From positions 1-23,649 of the IMG/VR virus record IMGVR_UViG_3300006919_012269: DNA of 23,649 nucleotides, one strand, 5' to 3'. How positions within the stretch are numbered: position 1 is the first letter of the stretch; each line of letters starts with the position of its first letter. This document shows, in pieces, positions 14,039-21,304 of the stretch. The translations under genes were made by a program, and so were the position numbers. Origin of the DNA: a virus. The notes beneath the pieces were generated by a model that ran no database searches, was not told the DNA's origin, and worked only from the letters and a program-made list of their open reading frames with translations.

Positions 14039-15478
14039 TTATTGTAATTCGCCGACTTCAAATAATTTACTTAAAGATTTTTTAGGTTTGTTTAAATCCC
14101 ATTGTTGACCAAATGATGTTTTGTCAAAAGCAGGAGCGTCATCATCTGTATCTTTTGATTTGTTCTTTGCATTTTCTTTTTGTATATTTTTCTGTGCGCT
14201 TTCTTCAAGATTATATATTTTCATTTTAGATCTATCGACTCCTACAACAAATCTACGATAATAATTTAAGTCTCCCCAACGGTTCTTTAATTGTTTAACC
14301 ATTATTTGACTAAGACTGTCAAGTTCTTCAGATGTTATGAGTCCCAGAATACAATCAGCAGTATGAGTAATCCCCATAGACTCGCTAGTATTAGTAAGGT
14401 CCACGTCAGAGTTACCATAGCCATCACGGTTAAACTGAGAACTAGTAACGACAGCACAATTGTACTCCATAGCCAATCCACGTACTTCCTCCGCAATTGA
14501 TTTTACAAGTGTATACGAATTGGCGGCCGCTACACCTTTAACTCGAGCACTTGCACAAATATTTAAATAATCAATAAAAATAATATCAGGTTTAAAGTTT
14601 TTCTTCATACGTAATTCAGTAAGAAGATGGCGGAAATGACCAACGTGAGCAGAACCTGTAGGATATTCTTTTACAACAATTTTTCCCGTGCTTTTACCTT
14701 TTAAACGTTCCATTCTTTTTGTATATACGTCTCTTGGCATTTCTGCAATTTCGTCAATTGTAACATCAAGGAGATTTGCATCAATGCGTTCCGAAATACG
14801 TTCTTCAGCCATTTCCATTGTAATATATAAAACATTCTTTCCCATCATCAATGCAGAAGCTGCAGCATGACATTTAACTAACGATTTACCGCCGCCAGTT
14901 GTCGCTAATAAAACTGTCATAGATTTACGAGGTAAACCACCTTTAGTGATTTTGTTCAGTAATTCAATATCAAATGGAATACGTTCTTCTTTCTTGTGAT
15001 AAAAATCATAACGAGAATTAAAATCTTCAAGATAATCGTGACCGACTGAACTATCAAAACTGATTGCAAGACTATCTTGTAATAAAGCTGGTAAACCGTC
15101 TTTACTTAATTCAGGATCAGATCCATCAACTACAAGAATTGCTTTACGAATTGCATTAAACAAATCACGATCTTGACAAAACTTTTCAGTTTCTTTAATT
15201 AACCATTCCTGATCTGTATCATTATCACGTTTTAAGTTATCAACTTGAACCATGACTTCTTTATACATATCTTCGTTCATATCTTTACGTTTATCAAGCG
15301 TAAGTTTGAGAACCTCAACAGAAGGAGGTTCTCGATATTCTTCAACATACTCGGAATATGCTGTAAATATTTTTTTATGCTCATTACTTTCAAAGTAATC
15401 TATTTTAAGATATGGATATACTTTTCGAAAATAATCTTCATTAAATACTAGGTTTGATAATACAGTTTTTTCAATCAT
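14039..15478 (-). CDS. 41: Replicative DNA helicase, T4 gp41 / DnaB type
   Basis: A 479-residue RecA-fold hexameric helicase that unwinds DNA at the phage fork. The N-terminal 150 residues are the helical collar region; the motor domain has Walker A ATTGGGKS (192-199), the TMEMAEERI segment (220-228), Walker B IIFIDY (299-304), and VVTSSQFNRDGY with the sensor Gln and arginine of the DnaB family. The last 60 residues are polar and charged with KSLSKLFEVGELQ at the tip. Its ATG overlaps the end of uvsX by 8 bases, so it is translated with the recombinase. The gp59 loader that T4 gp41 needs is encoded upstream in this window. A possible extra promoter lies inside uvsX (15598-15625). Confidence 0.95.
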   Translation of the reverse strand: MIEKTVLSNLVFNEDYFRKVYPYLKIDYFESNEHKKIFTAYSEYVEEYREPPSVEVLKLTLDKRKDMNEDMYKEVMVQVDNLKRDNDTDQEWLIKETEKFCQDRDLFNAIRKAILVVDGSDPELSKDGLPALLQDSLAISFDSSVGHDYLEDFNSRYDFYHKKEERIPFDIELLNKITKGGLPRKSMTVLLATTGGGKSLVKCHAAASALMMGKNVLYITMEMAEERISERIDANLLDVTIDEIAEMPRDVYTKRMERLKGKSTGKIVVKEYPTGSAHVGHFRHLLTELRMKKNFKPDIIFIDYLNICASARVKGVAAANSYTLVKSIAEEVRGLAMEYNCAVVTSSQFNRDGYGNSDVDLTNTSESMGITHTADCILGLITSEELDSLSQIMVKQLKNRWGDLNYYRRFVVGVDRSKMKIYNLEESAQKNIQKENAKNKSKDTDDDAPAFDKTSFGQQWDLNKPKKSLSKLFEVGELQ

Positions 15479-16556
15479 TTTCTACAACTTCTTCTAGCAA
15501 ATCTTTATGTTCATTGTTGTGTTCACGCATAATATTACCTGATGCGCCAATTTTAAATGAATTTTTAACAAAATCTTTAAAATTTGTTTGTTTAAATATT
15601 TTATCCCAAAATTCAGGATTGTCAACAATTTCTTTTGCTCTGAGAAGTTTTTCTGAAAGTATTTCACCTGTACTTGGATCTACAGCTTCATACCAACCAA
15701 CTTTAGGTTTTCTAAGATAACCACCTTTTTCGGCTATTTCCATTAAACCAGACCATTTAACAATTCCGCCATCCCAACTTACTGAAATAGGAATCTTTGA
15801 TTTTTCTTTAACGTGTCGAGATTTTTCAATATTAATTACAAAATGATAACCTTGGATCTCGGTGCCAACTTTGTCTTGTTGACGACCAATAATCCAAATA
15901 GCATCAGCTGAATAATAGATACCAGTACCACCTGAAACAATTGCTTTAGGAAACAAACCAATTTCTTGATATGTGTGATTAACAGCAACAAGTGGAATAT
16001 CTTTTAAGTTAAGATGTGGAGTAACAATACGGAACAAAGACTTTAGCGCTTTTGCACGAGACATATCCGCAACGGATTTACCATCAAGTGCATCTTCAAC
16101 TTCTTTCTTTGATGCAAGGTTACCAACGGAATCAATTATAATAATTACATTATCTTTCTTTTCAATTTGGTCAAGCTGTTGGGTAATATCAAATTTTAAT
16201 TCTTCCACATTTGTAATAGGAGTATGAACAACCCTGTTCATATCAATATCAAAAGACTCAAAATAAGATTGTGGTGTACCAAATTCAGAATCGTAAAATA
16301 ATAATACTGCGTCATTATGTTTTTTCAAATAGGCAGATGCCATTAATAACGCAAACGCAGATTTAAAGTGTTTAGATGGGCCAGCTAAAACTAGCAAGCC
16401 TGGACTAATACCGCCATCAATACTACCAGAAAGGGCAACATTAACCATAGGCACCGGTGTTGGTGCCATATCCTTTATACCAAAAACTGAAGACTCCGAA
16501 ATAGGAGCTGTCATTTTAATAGTGCTGTTCTTTACAAGTTTATCTAAAAGACTCAC
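15471..16556 (-). CDS. uvsX: UvsX RecA-like recombinase
   Basis: A 361-residue strand-exchange protein, close to T4 UvsX throughout. It has the UvsX-type Walker A GPSKHFKS (59-66), LFYDSEFG (86-93), Walker B IIIIDS (138-143), NLASKKEVEDAL, MSRAKALKSLFRIVTP, VAVNHTY and NIEKSRHVKEKSK. It pairs single strands with homologous duplex for recombination-dependent replication and repair. I choose the GTG at 16556, six bases after AAGGAG; starting there gives MSLLDKL as in related phages. An upstream in-frame TTG (16574) has no ribosome site. It begins two bases after the stop of the 101-aa gene. Confidence 0.95.
   Translation of the reverse strand: MSLLDKLVKNSTIKMTAPISESSVFGIKDMAPTPVPMVNVALSGSIDGGISPGLLVLAGPSKHFKSAFALLMASAYLKKHNDAVLLFYDSEFGTPQSYFESFDIDMNRVVHTPITNVEELKFDITQQLDQIEKKDNVIIIIDSVGNLASKKEVEDALDGKSVADMSRAKALKSLFRIVTPHLNLKDIPLVAVNHTYQEIGLFPKAIVSGGTGIYYSADAIWIIGRQQDKVGTEIQGYHFVINIEKSRHVKEKSKIPISVSWDGGIVKWSGLMEIAEKGGYLRKPKVGWYEAVDPSTGEILSEKLLRAKEIVDNPEFWDKIFKQTNFKDFVKNSFKIGASGNIMREHNNEHKDLLEEVVEND
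15598..15625 (-). promoter_or_regulatory. Possible internal sigma70-like promoter before gp41
   Basis: TTGACA (15625-15620), 16-base spacer and TAAAAT (15603-15598) on the minus strand, inside the uvsX coding region and about 120 bases before the gp41 ATG. The same design (perfect -35, 16-base spacer) is seen ahead of gp32. Since it is within a gene, it may be chance. Confidence 0.4.
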
Positions 16557-16557
16557 A

Positions 16558-16863
16558 TTATTCTCCTTCTGCAATAGCTTTTAGCTTTGCCTTATAATTT
16601 TGAATTTTTACTACGCGATCAGGCCAGAAAATAGTTGACTTTTCTGGCGATTTGCATAAATTATCAAGGAAAGGTTCAATCGCAGAATATAATCTTTCAA
16701 TCCTTGCATCCAAGTCAATCTTTTCATTCATAAGATTGCTGAGTTGTGTTTCTAGATCTTGTGCGGCTGCTTCAGAACTTGCAGCGGTTTGTTTTACTTC
16801 TTCAATTTCATCATCAATAAAACTAAAACCAAAGTCAAAATCTATAATGTCTTTTTCTGCCAA
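16558..16863 (-). CDS. Conserved phage protein between gp32 and uvsX, TTG start
   Basis: A 101-residue protein that I take to start at TTG (16863-16861) because GGAGG lies exactly 6 bases before it and no ATG or GTG is available nearby. It has an acidic N-terminus (DIIDFDFGFSFIDDEIEE), a long coiled-coil-like helix (about 20-65) and a C-terminal segment SPEKSTIFWPDRVVKI with KLKAI. Proteins with a similar (S/D)PEK..I.WP(D/N)R segment sit beside uvsX in marine T4-like phages, as I recall, and have no assigned role. The location suggests an accessory of replication or recombination. A late-like element (16876-16883) lies just upstream. Confidence 0.85.
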   Translation of the reverse strand: MAEKDIIDFDFGFSFIDDEIEEVKQTAASSEAAAQDLETQLSNLMNEKIDLDARIERLYSAIEPFLDNLCKSPEKSTIFWPDRVVKIQNYKAKLKAIAEGE

Positions 16864-16875
16864 ATTTATCCTCCT

Positions 16876-16883
16876 TATTTATG
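16876..16883 (-). promoter_or_regulatory. Late-promoter-like element CATAAATA
   Basis: A 7 of 8 match to TATAAATA on the minus strand, following the hairpin after gp32 and 13 bases ahead of the TTG start at 16863. The short distance leaves little leader, so it may also be chance. Confidence 0.35.
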
Positions 16884-16890
16884 ATTAGAA

Positions 16891-16908
16891 GAGGAGCCGA
16901 AGCTCCTC
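16891..16908 (-). terminator. TTCG-loop hairpin after gp32 (terminator or mRNA end stabiliser)
   Basis: A perfect 7-bp stem GAGGAGC/GCTCCTC with a TTCG tetraloop on the minus strand, 5 bases after the gp32 stop. Only a weak T stretch follows, so it may be a partial terminator, or protect the 3' end of gp32 mRNA as a processed end. Confidence 0.65.
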
Positions 16909-16913
16909 AACTT

Positions 16914-17855
16914 TTAGCTTTTAACAAGGTCTCTGAACATAGCGAGATCTGGATCATTATCGTCTTCATCGTCAACTAAAGGTGATTGAGAAGGAGTTTC
17001 AACTTCTTTCATTGCTGGAGCATCTTGAGACTTCATGTTAAAGTTATTCATGTCCAATTCAAAATCAGTATCTTCTTCTGCGGTACTTGTGGACGAAGGT
17101 GAATCACCGTTAAGATTTAATACACGATATAACTTTGCTTTTAGCTCATTATAATCTTTAAAATTCTTTTCAGCGACCAATTCTTGTAGTTTGTATTGTT
17201 TATTCCAAATTGCTTCAATTTCTTCATCACTATTAGCAATTGGAGAAGAACTATCAAATTCCGATTTATCGTAATTTGGATAACCTTCAAACTGTCGAAT
17301 TTTTAGACGGAAATTAGCACCTTCCCAGAAATCAAATGGGTTGATTGGATTTTCGTCTTCAAATTGTGGGTTCATCAAATCGTTAAGTTTATCAAAAATT
17401 TTCTTACCGAATTGATACATAAAAACCTTACCATCATTTGCTGGGTTCCCACTATCTTTAATAACAAGAATATTAGCAATGTATTTAAGGCGACGCTTTT
17501 GTTTACGAGCCTGTTCTTTATCAGAATCAACTCCGCTGTTCCAAAGCTTTGAATTAAGTTCAGAAACAGGATCGTCCTTTCCAATTGATGTTAGAGAGTT
17601 TTCAATATACCATAGACCTGTTGGACCTTGGAACCCATGATCCCATAATCTAACAAATGGCATTTCTTCTCCTTGTGCCGCCGGCAAAAACCGAATAATG
17701 GCAAAACCATTACCTGCTTTATCGCGGGTTGGTTTCCACATTTTACCTTCGTTAGGGTCAGAATAACTTTTTTGTGAAATTTTTTCAAGTTGTGAGTTCA
17801 ACTTGTTAAGTGAGTTTGAACGATTCTTTTTAAGTGCTTCAAACGACATAGTCAT
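16914..17855 (-). CDS. 32: Single-stranded DNA-binding protein, T4 gp32 type, without zinc site
   Basis: A 313-residue gp32 homologue that coats single strands at the fork and organises gp59, gp41 and UvsX. It has a basic N-terminus (FEALKKNRSN), the core match KAGNGFAIIRFLP (DKAGNGFAII at about 46-55), RLWDHGFQG, WYIE, KRRLKYIANILVIKD, GKVFMYQFGKKIFDKL, and FDFWEGANFRLKIRQFEGYPNYDKS. The region that in T4 holds the His/Cys zinc ligands instead reads NSLTSIGKDDPVSE and has no cysteine; cyanophage gp32 proteins share this. The C-terminus is acidic (DDEDDNDPDLAMF), as needed for partner binding. GGAG precedes the ATG by 9 bases. A promoter inside gp59 and a palindrome in the leader suggest separate control. 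Confidence 0.95.
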   Translation of the reverse strand: MTMSFEALKKNRSNSLNKLNSQLEKISQKSYSDPNEGKMWKPTRDKAGNGFAIIRFLPAAQGEEMPFVRLWDHGFQGPTGLWYIENSLTSIGKDDPVSELNSKLWNSGVDSDKEQARKQKRRLKYIANILVIKDSGNPANDGKVFMYQFGKKIFDKLNDLMNPQFEDENPINPFDFWEGANFRLKIRQFEGYPNYDKSEFDSSSPIANSDEEIEAIWNKQYKLQELVAEKNFKDYNELKAKLYRVLNLNGDSPSSTSTAEEDTDFELDMNNFNMKSQDAPAMKEVETPSQSPLVDDEDDNDPDLAMFRDLVKS

Positions 17856-17897
17856 GTTTTGTATCTCCTAATTTTGCGTTGTATTTACGATGTATGC

Positions 17898-17913
17898 GTG
17901 GAAATATTTCCAC
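17898..17913. repeat. 16-base perfect palindrome in the gp32 leader
   Basis: GTGGAAATATTTCCAC lies between the gp59 stop and the gp32 ATG, about 43 bases ahead of the latter. In RNA it can form a stem of up to seven pairs. T4 gp32 represses its own translation by binding a folded and then unstructured leader; this could be the counterpart, by inference. A GATAAATA late-like element (7 of 8) covers the last codons of gp59 just upstream. Confidence 0.5.
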
Positions 17914-17916
17914 CAT

Positions 17917-18522
17917 CTATTTATCCTGAAAAAAGTGATCTTTGGTAATTTTTGAAAACTTTTTTTTATCAATATCTAAGAACGGATAATACTTCTTTGA
18001 TAATCTAATTATATCACATGCGACGAATTTGTCAACAATTTTTTCATCCCAATAATCATAAACGTTTGATACTTTTGATAATATTGTAAACGTCTCAAGT
18101 GATATTTGTTTTTGAAAATACATTGTCATAATGTGTGGATGTTGACCGTCTTTAACTACTAAGTTTTCGTGATAATCATCTTTGAGTTTTTTTAACTCAG
18201 TTTTATATACATGTGTTATAGAATCAATTTTTCTTTTCCACTCTGTATATATTTCATCGCCTCTTTCTTCCACGATTTCTCGTATCCATGCTTTTGGATT
18301 ACGAACAAGATTAGCGACAAGAATATTTAGAGCATCATCTTTTTTTGCAAGTTTATAAAAAAAGAACGCATCATTTCTTGTTTGGAATTTATCAAACGAT
18401 GCTCTAATTTTACCATTATACTTGTGATAATCATAACCATCAGTTTCAAAATGTTTTTTAAGAGCTAAGTAATTTACGTAAGTTCTAAACGATGCTTCAT
18501 TGGCATAGTTCAGTGAGGTCAT
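17917..18522 (-). CDS. 59: gp59-type DNA helicase loader
   Basis: A 201-residue, largely helical and basic protein. The segment FFFYKLAKKDDALNILVANL continuing into VRNPKAWIREI (about 53-83) matches T4 gp59 (FFQKLSEKYKLKELALIFISNL..NQDAWIGDI), and ISLETFTILSKVSNVYDYWDE matches its later ISFETFILLDSF. Size agrees (T4: 217). It loads gp41 onto gp32-covered forks. Gene order 33-59-32 is the T4 order and supports the call. Its ATG lies 26 bases inside the end of the gp33-like gene. Its 3' part contains a consensus promoter for gp32. Confidence 0.9.
   Translation of the reverse strand: MTSLNYANEASFRTYVNYLALKKHFETDGYDYHKYNGKIRASFDKFQTRNDAFFFYKLAKKDDALNILVANLVRNPKAWIREIVEERGDEIYTEWKRKIDSITHVYKTELKKLKDDYHENLVVKDGQHPHIMTMYFQKQISLETFTILSKVSNVYDYWDEKIVDKFVACDIIRLSKKYYPFLDIDKKKFSKITKDHFFQDK
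18008..18035 (-). promoter_or_regulatory. Consensus sigma70 promoter for gp32, inside gp59
   Basis: On the minus strand a perfect TTGACA (18035-18030), 16-base spacer and perfect TATAAT (18013-18008). It lies about 150 bases ahead of the gp32 ATG. Both hexamers being exact makes chance unlikely, and gp32 is needed in large amounts. Confidence 0.75.
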
Positions 18523-18733
18523 TTTTTTCTTTCTTTACAAGTTTCATAGCAATTGCTTCAGACCTAATCTTTTCTTTTATAATAGATGATCTTTTTACAA
18601 TTTCAGCTACAGTTTCTATTTCAATATTATTTTCTTTTGAATATTCAACTAAAGCATCAATATATGTGGCACCTTTTGATAATTTTTCAGAAATTGCCAT
18701 GTGAATATTTTCTGGTGTGCGTGTTTTAATCAT
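18497..18733 (-). CDS. 33: gp33-like late transcription coactivator (probable)
   Basis: A 78-residue, mostly helical protein (PENIHMAISEKLSKGATYIDALVEY, then NNIEIETVAEIVKRS, given in parts). It sits just before gp59, where T4 has gene 33, and shows the pattern of marine-phage gp33 proteins: a helix, (T/S)YIDA, an acidic (E)xxxIExxTVA segment and a basic LK(E)KI..EA region. T4 gp33 (112 aa) joins RNA polymerase to the sliding clamp at TATAAATA promoters; such sites are present in this window. It starts at a TAATG junction. The call rests on order and pattern, and the similarity is too low to be certain. Confidence 0.65.
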   Translation of the reverse strand: MIKTRTPENIHMAISEKLSKGATYIDALVEYSKENNIEIETVAEIVKRSSIIKEKIRSEAIAMKLVKKEKNDLTELCQ

Positions 18734-18939
18734 TAACCTTTAAGTACTCCTACGCTATCAATCCACTCTCTTACAGCATTTTCAACTGTGAGTCTATCAG
18801 TTTTGCCAAATAATCTATCTGACTGAAATGAGCCATTTATGAAATACTTTGCGGCATAAGTGTGTTCATCTTTATCAAAATGAATTTCTACTTTTAAATT
18901 TTTTCCTGAAGTCTCTCTTAATAATGTATTAACTATCAT
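18733..18939 (-). CDS. Small unknown protein upstream of gp33
   Basis: 68 residues from the ATG at 18939, which forms ATGA with the preceding stop and has GGAGAG upstream; a longer form from 18981 would overlap the previous gene by 46 bases. The text has the beta-rich look of a small two-layer protein: KVEIHFDKDEHTYAAKYFIN, then a helix TVENAVREWIDSVG. I do not recognise a family. It is second in the early unit started by the promoter at 19193-19221, and coupled to gp33. Confidence 0.7.
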   Translation of the reverse strand: MIVNTLLRETSGKNLKVEIHFDKDEHTYAAKYFINGSFQSDRLFGKTDRLTVENAVREWIDSVGVLKG

Positions 18940-19151
18940 GATGCTTCTCTCCAATTTAGTTTTCTTTTTCCTTGTGCCCAATCAATTGCATACCTTTCAA
19001 CTACTTCTAGTGGAAATGATGCAAACTCTTCCTCGTAAAATTTCTTTCCTAAATTATCTTTATATACAATTTGGCTATCATTTTTATTTAAAATAAATAC
19101 TGAAGCTGATGCACCATGTCTATCTTTTATTTGAATATAAAAATCTTTCAT
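18936..19151 (-). CDS. Small unknown protein, first gene of the replication transcript
   Basis: 71 residues: a beta strand pair (FYIQIKDRHGASASVFILNK), an acidic patch (FYEEEFASFP) and a C-terminal helix EVVERYAIDWAQGKRKLNW. AAAGGAG precedes the ATG by 7 bases. It is the first gene after the strong promoter at 19193-19221. No family is recognised. First-position small genes in early phage units are often host-directed, but nothing in the sequence shows this. Confidence 0.75.
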   Translation of the reverse strand: MKDFYIQIKDRHGASASVFILNKNDSQIVYKDNLGKKFYEEEFASFPLEVVERYAIDWAQGKRKLNWREAS

Positions 19152-19192
19152 TAGAATACTCCTTTTCTTTTACGATTAAGTGGAATAATTTT

Positions 19193-19221
19193 ATTTTATC
19201 TTATAAGACATAAAATGTCAA
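19193..19221 (-). promoter_or_regulatory. Early sigma70-like promoter of the replication block
   Basis: On the minus strand TTGACA (19221-19216), exactly 17 bases, then TAAAAT (19198-19193; 5 of 6). It lies in the 66-base space before the gene at 19151, with the -35 overlapping the stop codon of the gene at 19218-19859. It should drive the block through gp33, gp59 and gp32. Confidence 0.8.
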
Positions 19222-19859
19222 CTAATTTGTTCTTCCTCCGTTTTATATTGCCATTCATCAGTATGACCAACAGACCATTTTGGAGTTGTTTCAACACAAT
19301 AATTTTGAGTACATACTTTAAAGTCAGGTCTTTGTAATTTATCAGGAATTAGTGATTGATCACTCCAAATTACTCTATTATTTGGTTGTGCTGCAAACTG
19401 TCCGTTGTCAAGTCTAATGATATTGAATGATTTGTGCTCGGGATCGTGCTCACTGAAATTGGTATCAATGATGGAACGGTCACGATGTGCATTGTCGATC
19501 GTGAAGCAGTATTCTCCGGGATGCATCCTTTTGTCTTTGCCAAAGAATTCACAACGAGACAAAAGTGGTTTTTGTATGACGGTAATGTCGTAGTCGAAGC
19601 AATCCCAAAGCTGAAGAACATCAAGAGGAAGAAGCTCGCCATGATCAGTTTTCCATAAGAATGCTGAAATAGGTAACTTGTCATATAATGCCCCGTAATC
19701 TGTTAATAGAGTTTCAAAATATAACGCCTTTCCCATTGTAGATTTAACACTAATCCAAATTCCAGGAGTTAATTCACCATGTCCTTTTTCCAAATTATAA
19801 AGATATTCTTTACGTACATATACACTAATTGGCTGTAATGTGTGTACTAAAAAAGCCAT
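19218..19859 (-). CDS. Unknown protein coupled to the bilin reductase gene
   Basis: A 213-residue protein without a family I can name. It starts with a short hydrophobic strand (AFLVHTLQPISVYV), has a strand-rich middle (ELTPGIWISVKS, ITVIQKPLLSRC) and ends acidic and polar (DEWQYKTEEEQIS). Cysteines are few; no metal or nucleotide motif is seen. Its ATG overlaps the stop of pcyX by one base, so it may be made with the bilin enzymes, but nothing shows a part in that pathway. About 19420-19650 is richer in G+C than its surroundings (about 40-47 percent by count per 60 bases), which suggests a piece of different origin. Confidence 0.75.
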   Translation of the reverse strand: MAFLVHTLQPISVYVRKEYLYNLEKGHGELTPGIWISVKSTMGKALYFETLLTDYGALYDKLPISAFLWKTDHGELLPLDVLQLWDCFDYDITVIQKPLLSRCEFFGKDKRMHPGEYCFTIDNAHRDRSIIDTNFSEHDPEHKSFNIIRLDNGQFAAQPNNRVIWSDQSLIPDKLQRPDFKVCTQNYCVETTPKWSVGHTDEWQYKTEEEQIS

Positions 19860-20542
19860 TAGATCTCCTCGAATAATACGTCGTTTACGTAACGATCTTT
19901 GTTTTCTTCCGATATTCCCATTGCCAAGATTGATCTATGCAGATGGGGATTTTTCTTTTGATTAATACAGTATCTATTTAAAAGTGGTGTGGTGTCCCTG
20001 CCATTATCCCAAGAGTTTTTTTCAAGGTTCTCTAAATAATAATCTGTTAAATGATATGTAATGTCAATGAATAGATTTAATTCTTCTTCTGTGTTTATAT
20101 TTCCAACGGCAATCATATTAGATGAAAATATTTCTTGCGCCCAATTTGGTAATTCTCTTGCTTTTATCCATTTAACGTTTTTTGTTATATTTTCCATATA
20201 TTCATTATATGGGTGCGGAAAACCATGTAATGGGCTATAATCCATAAAAGATCCTGTGATCTTTTTAGGCCCGGCAACAATATCAAATCCTAATATTGGT
20301 AATTCAATTCCTGGTTTTGGAAATACATTAATATGCATTAACCAAAGACCCTTGCCGTCTTGTGGTGTGATTGTTTTCAAATGAGCTTTTTGAATTTTGT
20401 CAGAATACCAAAAATCGTCTTTCCAACCGGAAAACTTTAAACTATCGTCGTATTTTGGATTATCATATTTTATGAAATATTCATCAAACTTATTTGATAT
20501 TTGTGTAGCATAATTATTTAACCTATTCCATAGGGGTGTCAT
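19859..20542 (-). CDS. pcyX: Ferredoxin-dependent bilin reductase, PcyX-like
   Basis: A 227-residue FDBR of the PcyA branch; it reduces biliverdin IXa with electrons from ferredoxin. It aligns by eye with Synechocystis PcyA: HLKTITPQDGKGLWLMH against HLELAKVGKGLDILH, then FPKPGIELPILGFDIVAG against FPEPLYGLPLFGCDIVAG, and a C-terminal HYC/RYC...RY...VLF segment. The His corresponding to PcyA His88 (in LMHINVFP) and the Asp corresponding to Asp105 (FMDYSP) are kept, while the Glu76 position in HLE is Lys (HLK). Glu76 is needed for 18-vinyl reduction in PcyA, so a PcyX-type product, phycoerythrobilin, is expected. The heme oxygenase gene that makes its substrate is next to it. Assignment to PcyX rather than PcyA is inference. 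Confidence 0.85.
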   Translation of the reverse strand: MTPLWNRLNNYATQISNKFDEYFIKYDNPKYDDSLKFSGWKDDFWYSDKIQKAHLKTITPQDGKGLWLMHINVFPKPGIELPILGFDIVAGPKKITGSFMDYSPLHGFPHPYNEYMENITKNVKWIKARELPNWAQEIFSSNMIAVGNINTEEELNLFIDITYHLTDYYLENLEKNSWDNGRDTTPLLNRYCINQKKNPHLHRSILAMGISEENKDRYVNDVLFEEI

Positions 20543-20702
20543 TTTTAATATATTTCTTTACTATATATACAGTATCGTGATTTCCATGCCATTCAAGAGT
20601 GTCGCCTTCCTCCCAACCTAATTGATCTAAAAGATCTTCAGGAAGTTCTACGTAAAGATCTTCAGAATCTTCATACTGTTTGACCGTTGATGTCCAATTC
20701 AC
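20523..20702 (-). CDS. Small AbrB/SpoVT-like acidic protein, GTG start
   Basis: A 59-residue protein filling the space between the heme oxygenase and pcyX genes. It starts at GTG (20702) with GGAGG 9 bases upstream, inside the end of the heme oxygenase gene (32-base overlap), and overlaps the start of pcyX by 20 bases. The centre, VELPEDLLDQLGWEEGDTLEW (18-38, in parts: LPEDLL, LGWEEGDTLEW) with a following strand TVYIVKK, is the pattern of short AbrB-like swapped-hairpin proteins. Such small proteins are frequent in marine phages as I recall. DNA binding is possible but unproven. Confidence 0.75.
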   Translation of the reverse strand: MNWTSTVKQYEDSEDLYVELPEDLLDQLGWEEGDTLEWHGNHDTVYIVKKYIKNDTPME

Positions 20703-21249
20703 TGAAATAATCCTCCAATTCTTCTAAGAATTTTTGTACCATACTAAAGCATACTTTTGCTTCTTCTGCCAAGTTATTATGTAATTTTGATCGAATGATA
20801 TCTTTAAGAACAACAGGATCACCATCAAATTCATATAAAGCAGTTGGGCCTGGAACAAGTTTTTTAATTATTTGGCCTCCTGATAAATCACCCATATGAC
20901 GCACATACACGTGAGCAAGCAATTTATCTTTATCATCTTTTATTTGTCGAATATAATTTACATAATGATGTGATGCCGAAAAGATAGGAGCATCAGAAAA
21001 CTTTTGTTCTGTTTCCATTGTAATTACATCATTAAATAATGCAGCACCCCTTAATATAGGTTCCATGTCTTTTGTAATAGCACCAGCTTCAGTTGCATAA
21101 TATTCAAGATTTGTGTATGAAAATAATTGATTTTTAAGATATACGTAATACTCGTAAGGACTAATTTTTTTCTTTATCATTCTACTCATAAAAGCAGTAC
21201 GTTCTGCTCTACGGTGTTCTTGTTTTGTGATTTCTCTCAAACTATCCAT
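20671..21249 (-). CDS. ho1: Heme oxygenase
   Basis: A 192-residue biliverdin-forming heme oxygenase. From the ATG at 21249 it begins MDSLREITKQEH with His12 as the proximal heme ligand in the usual LRE.T...H context. The distal-helix signature is HVYVRHMGDLSGGQ (113-126). It oxidises heme to biliverdin IXa, CO and Fe2+ with electrons from ferredoxin. AGGA lies 8 bases before this ATG; an in-frame ATG at 21279 has no ribosome site. An early promoter lies 58-86 bases ahead. Together with the FDBR gene downstream it forms a heme-to-bilin pathway. Release of iron is an alternative benefit to the phage. Confidence 0.94.
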   Translation of the reverse strand: MDSLREITKQEHRRAERTAFMSRMIKKKISPYEYYVYLKNQLFSYTNLEYYATEAGAITKDMEPILRGAALFNDVITMETEQKFSDAPIFSASHHYVNYIRQIKDDKDKLLAHVYVRHMGDLSGGQIIKKLVPGPTALYEFDGDPVVLKDIIRSKLHNNLAEEAKVCFSMVQKFLEELEDYFSELDINGQTV

Positions 21250-21304
21250 TCGTGGATTCCTAAATAATCCCACGAACATAATCGTAAGATGTTTATCAAT
21301 AATT

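Noticed and set aside
16557-16574. TTG at 16574 as the uvsX start
   Set aside because: No ribosome site precedes it, whereas AAGGAG lies 6 bases before the GTG at 16556, which also gives the usual UvsX N-terminus.
19405-19684. Overlapping plus- and minus-strand frames inside the 213-aa gene
   Set aside because: They are by-products of the G+C-richer stretch; the main frame is coupled to pcyX and spans the whole region.
20050-20080. TTGACA-17-GATTAT on the minus strand within pcyX
   Set aside because: The -10 is poor and the site is far from a gene start; kept out as likely chance.
21250-21279. ATG at 21279 as the heme oxygenase start
   Set aside because: It lacks a ribosome site and adds ten residues not typical of the family; the ATG at 21249 has AGGA at good spacing.
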